Translations under genes and position numbers: made by a program
In this document: positions 36,607 through 45,044 of the stretch, one piece after another
Layout: every line of letters starts with the position of its first letter
Numbering within the stretch: the first letter of the stretch is position 1
Assembly: GCA_963716135.1 (NCBI GenBank)
Contig: OY970289.1
Span: 3,658,001 to 3,722,000 of the forward strand
Length of the DNA stretch: 64,000 bases
Source of the DNA: CAVRAW01 sp963716135
Lineage (GTDB): Bacteria > Planctomycetota > Planctomycetia > Pirellulales > JADZDJ01
Direction of reading: 5' to 3'
Notes under the pieces: model-generated
Databases searched by the model: none
Told to the model about the DNA's origin: nothing
What the model saw: the letters and a program-made list of their open reading frames with translations, nothing else

Positions 36607-38300
36607 AAAGGTTGCGATTCCACGAGCTACTGCTATTCGCGGAGAAAGAAAAGACCGCGAGAGCGGTCAAATTCAACAGTCTCGTGACAGTGATCAAGGG
36701 CGAGAATGACCGCGGAAAATCCTGTTTAATAAAGTCGCTCTATACGGCCCTAGGCGCGAAGCCAAAGGTAGTCCACCCCAAATGGGAAGCGCTAAATGTC
36801 ATCCTTCATCTGTACTTTTCCGTTGATGATTCGCAGTATTCGATACTGAAGTCAGGAAGGCAGTACTCGGTATTCAACGAAAAAAACGAGTTAATTGGTC
36901 AGTACTCGAACATTACGAAAGGTCTGAGCCCATTTTTGGCTAAATTGTTCGACTTTCATCTTCAGCTAACAAACGCGGCAACGCATCAACCCGAACAGGC
37001 GACTCCCGCGTTGCTCTTTCTTCCCTATTATCTTGATCAGGATTCAAGTTGGGTCGAAAATTGGAACGCCTTTGAACATCTAAAGCAGTTCGCCAATTAT
37101 CGCAAAGCAATCTCTGAGTTTCACACTGGAGTGAAGCCTAACGAGTACTACCAAGCGAGCGCCCGAAAGGCCGTTGCCGAAGATGAGTTGGACGCTCTTC
37201 GCCGCGACAAGAACGTCGTTAATCGAGTGCTGGAAAAAATCGAGCATCTAATGAAGGATTCTCAATTCGACATTGATATTGAATCCTATCGATCGGAGAT
37301 CAACCTGCTTCTCGAAAAGTGCAACGAATTGCGCAAAGATGAAGAACGGATCAAGGATGAGATGGTCGCAATTGATAATCGCCGACGCTCTATTGAGCGC
37401 CAGATTCACATCGCTCTTGAAGCTGCAAGTGAGCTTGGAAAGGATTTCTCTTTTGCGACCGAAGAGCTCGACGAACAAGTGGAATGTCCCATCTGCGGCG
37501 CTCACTATCAGAATTCGTTCCTCGAACGATTCAATATTGCTGCGGATGAAGATCAACTTCGCCTGGCTCTCAGCGAAATGGAGCAGGAGCATCGAACTTG
37601 TATGGATGAAGTAAGTATGCGCAAGCAGTTATCCGCCGATATTCGATCGCGCATCAGAGAAATCACAGACTTACTCGAGATCCGGCAGGGCGACGTGAAA
37701 TTGAACGATATATTGAAAAGTGAAGGTAAGAAAGAGGTAAGGACAGTTCTTCGCGATGAGACAGATCAACTGAACCAGGAAATTGGCACCGTCGACGGTC
37801 GTGTTCAAGATGCATCGACCGAAATGAAAGGTTACACGAATAAGAACCGCGTGAAGGAGATCAAAGAATTCTATCGCGAGAAGATGTCATTGTACCTGAG
37901 TAAACTCGCCGTGACTGGCTTAGATAAGGAAACCTACAAACAGATGGATTCTACTATCAAAGAGTCGGGAAGCGATAAACCCCGTGCATTGCTTGCGTTC
38001 TATTTTGCAATCCTAAAGACCATTGAAAAATATTCCACGACTACGTTTTGTCCGATTGTCATCGACTCCGCACGCCAGCAAGAACAAGACGCAGATAACT
38101 GGGAGAAGATGCTTAAGTTTATGCGCGATACTCGCCCTACTGACAGCCAAATGATTGTGGGATTAGTTGATGATTTGGGAATATCATTGGGTGGTGAGGT
38201 CCTTGAGCTGATCGACGTGCGCCAGCTTCTTCAGGTGAATCAGTACGAAGAGGTGGCATCGCGCCTTCGACCATTTCTCGATAAATCTTTGACCGAATGA
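36603..38300 (+). CDS. Rad50/SMC-like ATPase with zinc hook, Lamassu LmuB-like
   Basis: 565 residues. Walker A VIKGENDRGKSCLIKSLY lies near residues 30-42. Two coiled-coil stretches (for example ARKAVAEDELDALRRDKNVV and LEKCNELRKDEERIKDEMVA) flank a zinc-hook-like ECPICGAHY at about 294-302. A degenerate ABC signature, SGSDKPRALLAF (about 457), precedes a Walker B-like FCPIVIDSARQQEQD (about 482). This is the layout of Rad50/SMC sensors. The start ATG overlaps the nuclease stop (ATGA), so the two are coupled. Codon use is AT-rich compared with neighbours. Two-gene DUF4297 plus SMC arrangements are known as Lamassu; I infer DNA sensing that activates the nuclease. Confidence 0.82.
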   Translation: MKRLRFHELLLFAEKEKTARAVKFNSLVTVIKGENDRGKSCLIKSLYTALGAKPKVVHPKWEALNVILHLYFSVDDSQYSILKSGRQYSVFNEKNELIGQYSNITKGLSPFLAKLFDFHLQLTNAATHQPEQATPALLFLPYYLDQDSSWVENWNAFEHLKQFANYRKAISEFHTGVKPNEYYQASARKAVAEDELDALRRDKNVVNRVLEKIEHLMKDSQFDIDIESYRSEINLLLEKCNELRKDEERIKDEMVAIDNRRRSIERQIHIALEAASELGKDFSFATEELDEQVECPICGAHYQNSFLERFNIAADEDQLRLALSEMEQEHRTCMDEVSMRKQLSADIRSRIREITDLLEIRQGDVKLNDILKSEGKKEVRTVLRDETDQLNQEIGTVDGRVQDASTEMKGYTNKNRVKEIKEFYREKMSLYLSKLAVTGLDKETYKQMDSTIKESGSDKPRALLAFYFAILKTIEKYSTTTFCPIVIDSARQQEQDADNWEKMLKFMRDTRPTDSQMIVGLVDDLGISLGGEVLELIDVRQLLQVNQYEEVASRLRPFLDKSLTE

Positions 38301-38316
38301 CGAAGGAGGGCCTCAC

Positions 38317-38778
38317 ATGCGAATCGCTTTGACGCTTGCCGCTCTGCTGATGGTTGCCGCGCGGGTGAATGCCGACGACGCCGCGAAGAGCGGCAAGCAA
38401 TTGCCGACGGATGAGACGATCATCAATCTTGTCGGCGACAGTCTGGCCAACATGTTCGCCAAGTGCGGGGAGCCGGAGATGGTCTATGCCAACAACGCCA
38501 AGATGGCCATCCTCGACTACGGCTCCTTCGGCTTCTGCGTGGACAAGAAAAAAGTCACCGTCAGCTATTTCTTCAAGGATTGGAAGGGGACGATCAAAGG
38601 CGTCAAGTTCGGCGACACCAAGGAGCACGTCGTCGAGGTCCTCGGGAAGGGTTACTCGGACGTCAAAGGCAAAGACTTCCAGGCCTATGGCTGGGAACTC
38701 AAAGATCTGAACGCCAATTTCTGGTTGTATTTCGACGACGACAAGGTCAGCCGCGTGCAGATCACGCTCAAAAAATGA
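38317..38778 (+). CDS. Small secreted protein of unknown function
   Basis: 153 residues with a signal peptide (MRIALTLAALLMVAARVNA). The mature part contains LVGDSLANMFAKCGEPEMVY, GSFGFCVDKKKVTVSYFF and KGVKFGDTKEHVVEVLGKGY, a pattern like small beta-rich lipoprotein-type domains of the SmpA/OmlA kind (G-x-x-x-x-x-V-x-x-x-L-G). A strong ribosome site, GAAGGAGGG, precedes the ATG. It begins 16 bases after the ATPase stop but has host-like high GC and export signals, so it is probably not part of the defence system. Confidence 0.7.
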   Translation: MRIALTLAALLMVAARVNADDAAKSGKQLPTDETIINLVGDSLANMFAKCGEPEMVYANNAKMAILDYGSFGFCVDKKKVTVSYFFKDWKGTIKGVKFGDTKEHVVEVLGKGYSDVKGKDFQAYGWELKDLNANFWLYFDDDKVSRVQITLKK

Positions 38779-38796
38779 CAAGAGGTGAAACCATGA

Positions 38797-38826
38797 AAAG
38801 CCCAGGGGTTGCAACCCCTGGGCTTT
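38797..38826. repeat. Dispersed hairpin (AAGCCCAGGGG family)
   Basis: A perfect 14-bp stem (AAAGCCCAGGGGTT/AACCCCTGGGCTTT) with loop GC. The core and the flanking ACCATGAAAA match the element at 7691-7733. It lies 19 bases after the secreted-protein stop and could end its transcript, though only three Ts follow on this strand. Confidence 0.7.
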
Positions 38827-38863
38827 GAGGCGTGAGTCACCGAAATACGGCTATTTTTTTCGC

Positions 38864-38891
38864 TTGACATATGCCGATATGGGAATATAAT
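38864..38891 (+). promoter_or_regulatory. Consensus sigma-70-type promoter, predicted leaderless start
   Basis: A perfect TTGACA (38864-38869), a 16-base spacer and a perfect TATAAT (38886-38891). The usual start site six to seven bases downstream would fall on the A of the ArsR-gene ATG at 38898, so the mRNA would have essentially no leader. No ribosome site lies between. Confidence 0.8.
38868..38881. promoter_or_regulatory. Candidate ArsR operator
   Basis: The inverted repeat CATAT-GCCG-ATATG overlaps the -35 box and spacer of the promoter. A bound dimer would block RNA polymerase, as expected for autorepression by the downstream ArsR-type protein. Inference from position and symmetry. Confidence 0.55.
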
Positions 38892-38897
38892 AACCGC

Positions 38898-39230
38898 ATG
38901 GCACGGGCGCCCACCACTTTCGATTCGTTCAACGCCGTCGCGGAGCCGCGGCGAAGGCAGGTGTTGGACTATCTGGCGCGGGGGGAGCGGCCGGTGACCG
39001 ATCTGGTTCGCCGGCTGGGCTGGCCGCAGCCGCAGGTGTCCAAGCACCTGGGAGTGCTGCGGCAAGTGGGGCTGGTGAGCGTGCGGCGCGAGGGAAGGCA
39101 GCGGATGTACCGCCTGAACGGTCAGAAACTAAAGTCCATCCACGATTGGGTGAAGAGCTACGAACATTTCTGGAAGCAGCATTTGCAGAATATTAAAGCC
39201 CGCGCGGAAGCAGCGGTTAAGAAGAAATAA
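38898..39230 (+). CDS. ArsR-family transcriptional regulator
   Basis: 110 residues with a winged helix-turn-helix: FNAVAEPRRRQVLDYLARGE, VTDLVRRLGWPQPQVSKHLG (recognition helix) and VLRQVGLVSVRREGRQRMYR. No metal-binding cysteines are present, so this is the sub-type that accompanies SRPBCC/AHSA1 proteins rather than an arsenic sensor. I start at ATG 38898; an in-frame ATG at 38871 would lie inside the promoter. The SRPBCC gene follows on the same strand. Confidence 0.88.
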   Translation: MARAPTTFDSFNAVAEPRRRQVLDYLARGERPVTDLVRRLGWPQPQVSKHLGVLRQVGLVSVRREGRQRMYRLNGQKLKSIHDWVKSYEHFWKQHLQNIKARAEAAVKKK

Positions 39231-39240
39231 ACAGACTAAG

Positions 39241-39395
39241 GATCAGGTGAGTAAGTGAATAAGTGAGTAGGTTTGAGTTTGTCGTACTAGCCACGACTTG
39301 GTACCGACTACTTTGTACTAAGTACAGAGTACCCGCCTCTCACTGCTCACTCCCCTATGACTCACCACTCACGTCACTAATCACTACTAACTGTC
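39241..39395. repeat. GTGAGTAA/CTCACT short-word inverted repeat
   Basis: The left side repeats GTGAGTAAGTGAATAAGTGAG; the right side has CTCACTGCTCACTC and ACTCACCACTCAC, with a GTACTAAGTAC palindrome between. It fills the gap between the ArsR and SRPBCC genes and could form a weak hairpin between the two cistrons. Confidence 0.55.
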
Positions 39396-39416
39396 TTTAT
39401 TTCGAGGAGCATCGCC

Positions 39417-39863
39417 ATGACCGGCACGTTAGAAGCACCCTCCAATCTGCTGTTGCACATCCATCATGAAATCGACATCGACGCGCCGATCGCCACGGTG
39501 TGGGAGGCGGTTCTGGAAGAAATCGGCCCTGCGTTTGTCGGCGGCGACGACAAACCGATGAATCTGAAACTCGAAGCGTGGCCGGGCGGACGCTGGTTTC
39601 GCGACTTGGGAAACAACACGGGGCATTTGTGGGGACACGTGCAGGTGATCAAGCCGCCAGCGCTCTTGGAACTGTACGGCCCGACCATGATGTCGTACGC
39701 GGCGATTTCGCACGTGCAGTATCGGTTGACCGAGCAGGGGCGCGGGACGCGGTTGGCGTTTACTCATCGGGCGATGGGAGAGATCGATCCCAAGCATCGC
39801 GAAGGATTGAAGCAAGGGTGGGGAAAAATCAACGAGAAGATCAAACAGCGCGCGACCAAGTAA
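39417..39863 (+). CDS. SRPBCC/AHSA1-family protein
   Basis: 148 residues with a START-like ligand-binding fold: HHEIDIDAPIATVWEAVLEE, LKLEAWPGGRWFRDLGNNTG, GHVQVIKPPALLELYGP and THRAMGEIDPKHREGLKQGW. Such proteins are commonly paired with ArsR-type regulators, as here; the ligand and role are unknown. A good ribosome site (GAGGAG) precedes ATG 39417. Confidence 0.85.
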   Translation: MTGTLEAPSNLLLHIHHEIDIDAPIATVWEAVLEEIGPAFVGGDDKPMNLKLEAWPGGRWFRDLGNNTGHLWGHVQVIKPPALLELYGPTMMSYAAISHVQYRLTEQGRGTRLAFTHRAMGEIDPKHREGLKQGWGKINEKIKQRATK

Positions 39864-40048
39864 GCCGATTGTGGTCGACGAGATCGAGTTTTGCCGTGGC
39901 GTTTGGCGTCGGGCGGGTGTAGAATACATTGCGGACGGGAGATCTTCTCTCACTGACCGATCGCCGGCCATATCGTCGATTCCCTCTCCGAGCGCCGCTT
40001 TTTCTCTTCGGTGCGGCGCGGCAGTTCCTCTTACCCGGGGATCGAAAT

Positions 40049-40288
40049 ATGTTTGGCAAGAACCAAGTGACCGACAAGGAGCTGTTACGAACCATCACCC
40101 AGCGCATTGCGCGCACGGGCAGCTCGCAATCGAAGGTGACCGCAGCAGTGCAACGCGGAACCGTTACGCTAACGGGGAGCCTGTTCGCCGAAACGCAACG
40201 GATGCAGATCGTGCGAGTAGCCGGTCAAATCGAGGGCGTGCGCACGGTGGTTGATCAAATGACGGTGGCGCCGAAGCGAAAGTTCTAG
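40049..40288 (+). CDS. Small BON-domain protein
   Basis: 79 residues forming one BON domain: DKELLRTITQRIARTGSSQS, VTAAVQRGTVTLTGSLFAET and VRVAGQIEGVRTVVDQM (the conserved central Gly and hydrophobic pattern). No signal peptide at the chosen ATG (40049). BON domains bind phospholipid or envelope components; here it may be cytoplasmic. Its TAG shares CTAG with the stop of the convergent zinc-ribbon gene. Confidence 0.82.
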   Translation: MFGKNQVTDKELLRTITQRIARTGSSQSKVTAAVQRGTVTLTGSLFAETQRMQIVRVAGQIEGVRTVVDQMTVAPKRKF

Positions 40289-40518
40289 TTGGCGAACTTA
40301 GTGTTGGCCAGGTGCTGAAACACCCGGTTCTTCAACTCGGCGCTCGACAGGCCTAGCAGCGTGTCTTGCAGCTTGCAGGTGTGGCAGATAACCGACACAT
40401 CACGGCTGCCTTCAATGGTGACAATATCGACCGGCTTGCCGCATTTGGGGCATTGGGCGGTGAGCGAGACGATCAGTCCCAATCGGCAGATATTCGGTTC
40501 GTTAATCACAACTTGCAT
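40285..40518 (-). CDS. Small zinc-ribbon protein
   Basis: 77 residues with two cysteine pairs, CPKCGKP and ICHTCKLQ, forming a likely zinc ribbon between short strands. Start at ATG 40518 (MQVVINEPNICRLGL), preceded by an AGAACCG-type weak site; a longer in-frame upstream reading is not convincing. No further family assignment. Confidence 0.65.
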   Translation of the reverse strand: MQVVINEPNICRLGLIVSLTAQCPKCGKPVDIVTIEGSRDVSVICHTCKLQDTLLGLSSAELKNRVFQHLANTKFAN

Positions 40519-40692
40519 GGACGGTTCTCCGCGGTGCGACCCGATTTGCGCACCGCCGTTTGACTTAGAATTGGTTGGATGAGGCCTCAAGGTAAGAGCG
40601 GCAGGAGCGATTGTCAAGAAACTCCGGCGATTTCGTTGCCACGATACTTCAGGAGCGCGTAAGCGCCCAGCATCGATGCGGAAACCGCGATT

Positions 40693-41947
40693 TCACGCGG
40701 CGGCCCGATTGTAAGAAAAGTAGTTGTCCCACGCGCGGTCGAGCACCTGGAGGGCTTCGGCGATCGGCCGCACGACAAACCGTCCCGGGGCAATCTGGCG
40801 CGCCAGACCCATGCGGCTTAGCTTGGCCAACGCATCGTCGACTTCGAAATCGACGGTGCGGCCCAACAGCTCGAACAAAAACTGTTCGATCTGGCGGTCG
40901 AGTTCCGGGGCCGATTTCCCTTTTCCATCTGGCTGACGCCACAAAAAGAAGTAGGCCAGTGCAACCTCGCGGTTTTCCTGCTCCTCGGCTTCGTCCAGCA
41001 GCCGGGTGAGCACGCCGGCGTTGTTGTCGAGGTTTTGATAGTACAGGCTTTCCGTCAGATTCAGTTGATACTTTTGCTTGGTTTGCAGATAGCCGTAGAA
41101 CGAACGCATGCCGTAGCCCGCAGTGACGCCCAGCACCGTGAGGGTTCCGTAGATTCCGGCCGCGGCGGCCAGCAGGACCCCCTTCACGGCCTTGTAAATC
41201 GAAACGGCAATGCCGGACAGCGTGGGCATGCGCAATTTTGATCCGATCCTTCAGCGACATTTTGACCCGAGTGCCCGGCAGGAGCATTTCGAGATCGATC
41301 TTCGGCACGTCTTTGAAGATTTTGATGAACACGTTTTGCGAATCGAGCTGGCGCTGTTGGCCGCCCGGACGTAGGCGGAAAATGACAACCAACCGTTTGT
41401 AAATCGGCACACGCGACGCCTTGGGGCGCAGCAGCCAATGACGGGCGGGGCGCGAATTCGTAACAGTCACGTCGCCGCGGCAATAGATTTCCAGGCGTTC
41501 GAAGCAGTTGAAATCGATTTCGACCTGCAATCCCCGATCGCTGACGGCGGACAGCGCCTGCTGCATATCGGCGGGCGAAAGGCGGCGGAAGTTGGCGCGC
41601 TCCAACAGCCAATTAAACTGGCCGAAGAGTTCCTCGAGCCGGGCGAGGCGATCGCGCTGGTCGAGATAGTTCAATGCTTGCGTGTCGGCGTCGGGATCGA
41701 ATGGGGCGTAAGCATTCTTCAATGCGTCCAGATGCGCGTGATATTCAAAATGCAGCGTGGCGTCGAGCAATCGACAGAGTTGGCGGAACGTCGTGGCCTC
41801 GAATGCAGAAACGTCGGACTGCCGACACAATTGGTCGATCAATTCCGCTTTGCGAATCGGAATGAAATGCTCCAGACGCGCCGCCGGCGTTTCTTCAAGC
41901 GGCGGCGCACGGCCTGCGCGGGCCATTTTCAAAATGGATGAATCCAT
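40693..41947 (-). CDS. DUF3754 (TMEM143-like) membrane protein, one frameshift
   Basis: About 418 residues. The N-terminal soluble part (ARLEHFIPIRKAELIDQLC; DRGLQVEIDFNCFERLEIYC) leads to the DUF3754 core (YKRLVVIFRLRPG, NVFIKIFKDVPKIDLEMLLP, TRVKMSLKDRIKI). The frame breaks near 41230; the continuation MPTLSGIAVSIYKAVKG enters a membrane hairpin (VLLAAAAGIYGTLTVLGVTA) and the C-terminal cytoplasmic helices. The family is found in bacteria and mitochondria and has no settled function. It is not obviously in an operon. Confidence 0.82.
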
Positions 41948-42085
41948 GAGCCGGCAAATGGGACAAGGCGGGAAGGCCGCGAAGCGGATTCGCGGCGGCG
42001 GGAGACTATTGGTGTCTTCGACCGTTGCGCCAACAATTCTCTAGAGTGATCCAGCCGCGGCCCAGTGCTAGCAGCGGCGAAACGG

Positions 42086-44044
42086 CTACTTCATCGCCGT
42101 TTCGGCAACTTCCGCAGCCTTCGATGGGCCGGCTTCGCGCAGGGCCCGCAGCAACTGGCTTTTGCTGATCAGATCACGCAGCACAATGGCCTCGCCGGGA
42201 TGCGAGGCGGGAAAGATGGCCAACACGGGAATGGAATTGCTATCCAGGGAGGCCAAAGCGGTTTTGATTTCGGGCGAGCCGTCGGTCCAATCGGCCAATA
42301 GCGTCACCACGCCGTTGGTTTGCACGACGCGGAATACATCTTCGGTGTTGATGGCGAATTTGAGATTCGCTTTGCACGTGAGGCACCAATCGGCGCTGAA
42401 ATCGACCATCACGGTTTTTCCTTCGGAGCGATACTTCGCCAGCACGTCGGGCGAAAACGGCTGCCAGGGCAACAAGGAATCGCCCGGCACCAGCCAGGCG
42501 AACGAAACCCATCCGATGAGCGCGGCGACCGCGGCGCCCTGGACCCAGGTGAACAACTTCCGCCCAAGTTCCGCGGTGAGCGGCACGTGGCCGATCCACC
42601 AGCACGCCGCCCACAAGCCGACTAGCATGCCAAACGTGGCGGCCAGGTATTCGCGCTTCAGGAAGGTGAACAGGAACACGACCGTGCCCAACAGCACGAA
42701 GCCCATCAGATGCTTGAACGTATCCATCCAAGCTCCTGGTTTGGGCAGGATGCGGATCAACCGCGGAAACGCGCCGATGATCAGATATGGCGACGCCATG
42801 CCGAACCCGATGGCGATAAAAATGGCGTAGATGATTGCCGGCGGCTGCCGCAGCATGAATCCAAATACAGAGCCCAAAAACGGGCCGCTACAGGGCGTGG
42901 CCAGCACGGTGGACATGACCCCCTTGGTGAAGGCGCCGGCAGGACCTTCCTTGTTCGCCAAGTCGGCCGCCTTGCCGTGGCCGGCGAAGCCGGGGATGGG
43001 GATTTCCCACACGCCTAGAAAACTGAGCGCCATAACGAACACCAAGCCGCACATCACAATATTGAACACGGGTGAGCTAAACTGCTCGCCCCAGCCCAAA
43101 TTCTGGCTTCGCAGGCCGAGGCTTGCGCCGCAGGCGAGCGTGGCCAGCACCAGGAACACCGACATCAGCCCGAGCGTGAACCACAGGTTCAAGGCCAATA
43201 CCTGGCGGCGACTGTGGTGGCTTTGCTCGACGAACGACAGGATTTTCAGCCCGATCACGGGCAGCACGCAGGGCATCAGGTTCAAAATCAGCCCGCCCAA
43301 AAAGGCAGATCCCAAGACGAACCAAAGTGATTGCTGCGTGACATCGCTGGCTGACAGCACCCGAACTTTCAGCGGCGCAGGTCCAATTGCCGAGGTGACG
43401 GCCGGCGCCGGAGCGAGACTCATCGCCGTCGCCTGGCTCGCAGAAGCGCCGAAGGGGGCAGGAATGGATGCGCCGGAATTGCCGGCCGCGGCGGCCGCTC
43501 GTCCTTTCAGGCGCGCCGTGAATTTATAGTCCCTCGGCGGCAGGCATTCCTTGGCACAGACCTGGGCGTTTACGGCGCCATTGATTTCCAAAGTTTCAGG
43601 ATCGGCGTCGGCGGTCAGTTCGATGGGCGCCGACCAGGTGACTTTTCCTTCGTGCTCTTCCACTTGCAAGCCCGGCCAGACATCTTCGTACTTATGAATG
43701 GCAGGTTGTTTGTCGGGCTTGAAACCGCCGGTGACTTTGTACTGCGGCGATACAACCAGCTTGATCTTCGATTTATTCGGCCCGCCCGGTTTTTGCGTGA
43801 GCGAATAAATATGCCATTCGGGCGCGACGTCGGCGGTGACGTACAACATCGCCGGTTTTTCGCTGGTGGCCGGGGTGAAATAGCCGGACGCTTTGACTTT
43901 CTCCGCCTGCGGCGCGTTTTCCGTTCCGGAGGCGCCATCGCCGGATAGCGATGGGGGCTCCAACTGTGCCCAAGCGTTGGCACAAAGAATCGCCGCCAGC
44001 GCCAAGCAGCAAACGGCGGCGATCAAGCGAAAACGAAGCGTCAC
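42086..44044 (-). CDS. dsbD: DsbD-like thiol:disulfide interchange protein
   Basis: 652 residues. It passes reducing equivalents from cytoplasmic thioredoxin across the membrane. A signal peptide (LIAAVCCLALAAILCANAWA) precedes a DsbD-alpha-like domain with the paired cysteines in AQVCAKECLPP. Eight or so helices follow, carrying the reactive cysteines in LNLMPCVLPVIGLKI and VLATPCSGPFLGS. The thioredoxin-like C-terminal domain has DFSADWCLTCKANLKF. All three redox pairs are intact. Extra Ala/Pro linker around residues 185-215. Confidence 0.92.
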   Translation of the reverse strand: MTLRFRLIAAVCCLALAAILCANAWAQLEPPSLSGDGASGTENAPQAEKVKASGYFTPATSEKPAMLYVTADVAPEWHIYSLTQKPGGPNKSKIKLVVSPQYKVTGGFKPDKQPAIHKYEDVWPGLQVEEHEGKVTWSAPIELTADADPETLEINGAVNAQVCAKECLPPRDYKFTARLKGRAAAAAGNSGASIPAPFGASASQATAMSLAPAPAVTSAIGPAPLKVRVLSASDVTQQSLWFVLGSAFLGGLILNLMPCVLPVIGLKILSFVEQSHHSRRQVLALNLWFTLGLMSVFLVLATLACGASLGLRSQNLGWGEQFSSPVFNIVMCGLVFVMALSFLGVWEIPIPGFAGHGKAADLANKEGPAGAFTKGVMSTVLATPCSGPFLGSVFGFMLRQPPAIIYAIFIAIGFGMASPYLIIGAFPRLIRILPKPGAWMDTFKHLMGFVLLGTVVFLFTFLKREYLAATFGMLVGLWAACWWIGHVPLTAELGRKLFTWVQGAAVAALIGWVSFAWLVPGDSLLPWQPFSPDVLAKYRSEGKTVMVDFSADWCLTCKANLKFAINTEDVFRVVQTNGVVTLLADWTDGSPEIKTALASLDSNSIPVLAIFPASHPGEAIVLRDLISKSQLLRALREAGPSKAAEVAETAMK

Positions 44045-44280
44045 AATGGCTACCTGGTGGAAGGCGCGAGCTGGCAGGTTGATTCGGCCGAAGATGTTAA
44101 TTTACTTGGCCACAGCAAAACAGGTCAATTTGATCCGCTCCCTATTTAATATCATACGCCTCCGAGCGACCGCCAGCCCGCCGGATTCGGCCTGTTTATC
44201 GCCGGGCTCGACCCCGGCCGGCCGTTACAATATGTTTTCCTGAAACCGCAATGCGGCGGCGCCCTCGAGGAGACGGTGCG

Positions 44281-44628
44281 ATGAAGCTTGTGATCGCAGT
44301 GATTCAGCCGACCAAGCTGGAGGCGGTGCGGCAGGCGCTCAATCGAATCGAAGTGACGCGGATGACCGTGTGCGACGCCCAGGGCTACGGGCGGACGCGG
44401 GGCCGGGCGGAAATGTATCGGGGCCACAAATACAAAACGCAACTGCTGCGAAAGATCGCGCTGGAAATCATCGTGAACGACGATTTTCTGGACCGCACGG
44501 TGGAGTGCATCGCCAGCGTGGCCCGCACCGGATCGGAAGGGGAGATCGGCGACGGGAAGATTTTTGTGTTGCCGGCCGATCAGGCAATTTCAATCGCCGG
44601 CGCGATGCGCGGGCCCGAGGCGGTGTGA
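44281..44628 (+). CDS. Nitrogen regulatory protein P-II
   Basis: 115 residues of the GlnB/GlnK family, which sense 2-oxoglutarate and ATP/ADP. The T-loop region is GYGRTRGRAEMYRGHKYKTQ, keeping a Tyr in the MYRG position where uridylylation occurs in relatives. The B-loop is ARTGSEGEIGDGKIFVLP and the C-loop ends AMRGPEAV. Start at ATG 44281 with GAGGAG upstream. No amtB, glnA or glnD nearby. A receiver-like gene follows 32 bases later on the same strand. Confidence 0.9.
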   Translation: MKLVIAVIQPTKLEAVRQALNRIEVTRMTVCDAQGYGRTRGRAEMYRGHKYKTQLLRKIALEIIVNDDFLDRTVECIASVARTGSEGEIGDGKIFVLPADQAISIAGAMRGPEAV

Positions 44629-44660
44629 AAGAGGGATCAGGGTTCAGGAATCAATAAGCG

Positions 44661-45035
44661 GTGCGAGTTTTGTTTTTGACCAACGATTTGGTGTTTCCAT
44701 CGCGGGTGGCGGGGGTGGTGCAGCGGTTGGGGGGGCGGCTGGAAACCGCCGGCAACGCCCAATCGCTGATGGAGAAAATCGAAAGCGCTGCAGCCGAGCC
44801 CGCTGTGGTGGTCATTGATCTCAATACGCCTGGCGCAGCCGCAGAGACACTTGTGCCGAAGCTGAACTCGCTGCGACACCCGCCGCGAACGATCGTTGCT
44901 TTCGGGCCGCACGTGCACGAGGCGAAATTGGAGGCTGCGCGGGGGGCGGGCTGCGACATCGTGCTTACACGCGGGCAGTTCGACGCGCAGATGGATGCGC
45001 TGTTGGAAAAGCTCTTGCTCGGCGAACGGGAATAA
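44661..45035 (+). CDS. Pseudo-receiver (CheY-like) domain protein
   Basis: 124 residues with the alternating strand/helix pattern of a receiver (MRVLFLTNDLVFPSRVAGVV; PAVVVIDLNTPGAAAETLV; RTIVAFGPHVHEAKLEAARG; CDIVLTRGQFDAQMDALLEK). The phospho-acceptor-equivalent Asp is D53, but the acidic pair after strand 1 is weak (TND) and the conserved Lys is Arg (LTR), so normal phosphorylation is doubtful. GTG start at 44661. It probably forms an operon with the PII gene. Confidence 0.68.
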   Translation: MRVLFLTNDLVFPSRVAGVVQRLGGRLETAGNAQSLMEKIESAAAEPAVVVIDLNTPGAAAETLVPKLNSLRHPPRTIVAFGPHVHEAKLEAARGAGCDIVLTRGQFDAQMDALLEKLLLGERE

Positions 45036-45044
45036 GTTGGTCGC

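Noticed and set aside
38317..38778. Third gene of the Lamassu-like system
   Set aside because: It has host-like GC, a signal peptide and its own strong ribosome site, so an exported housekeeping-type protein is likelier than LmuC.
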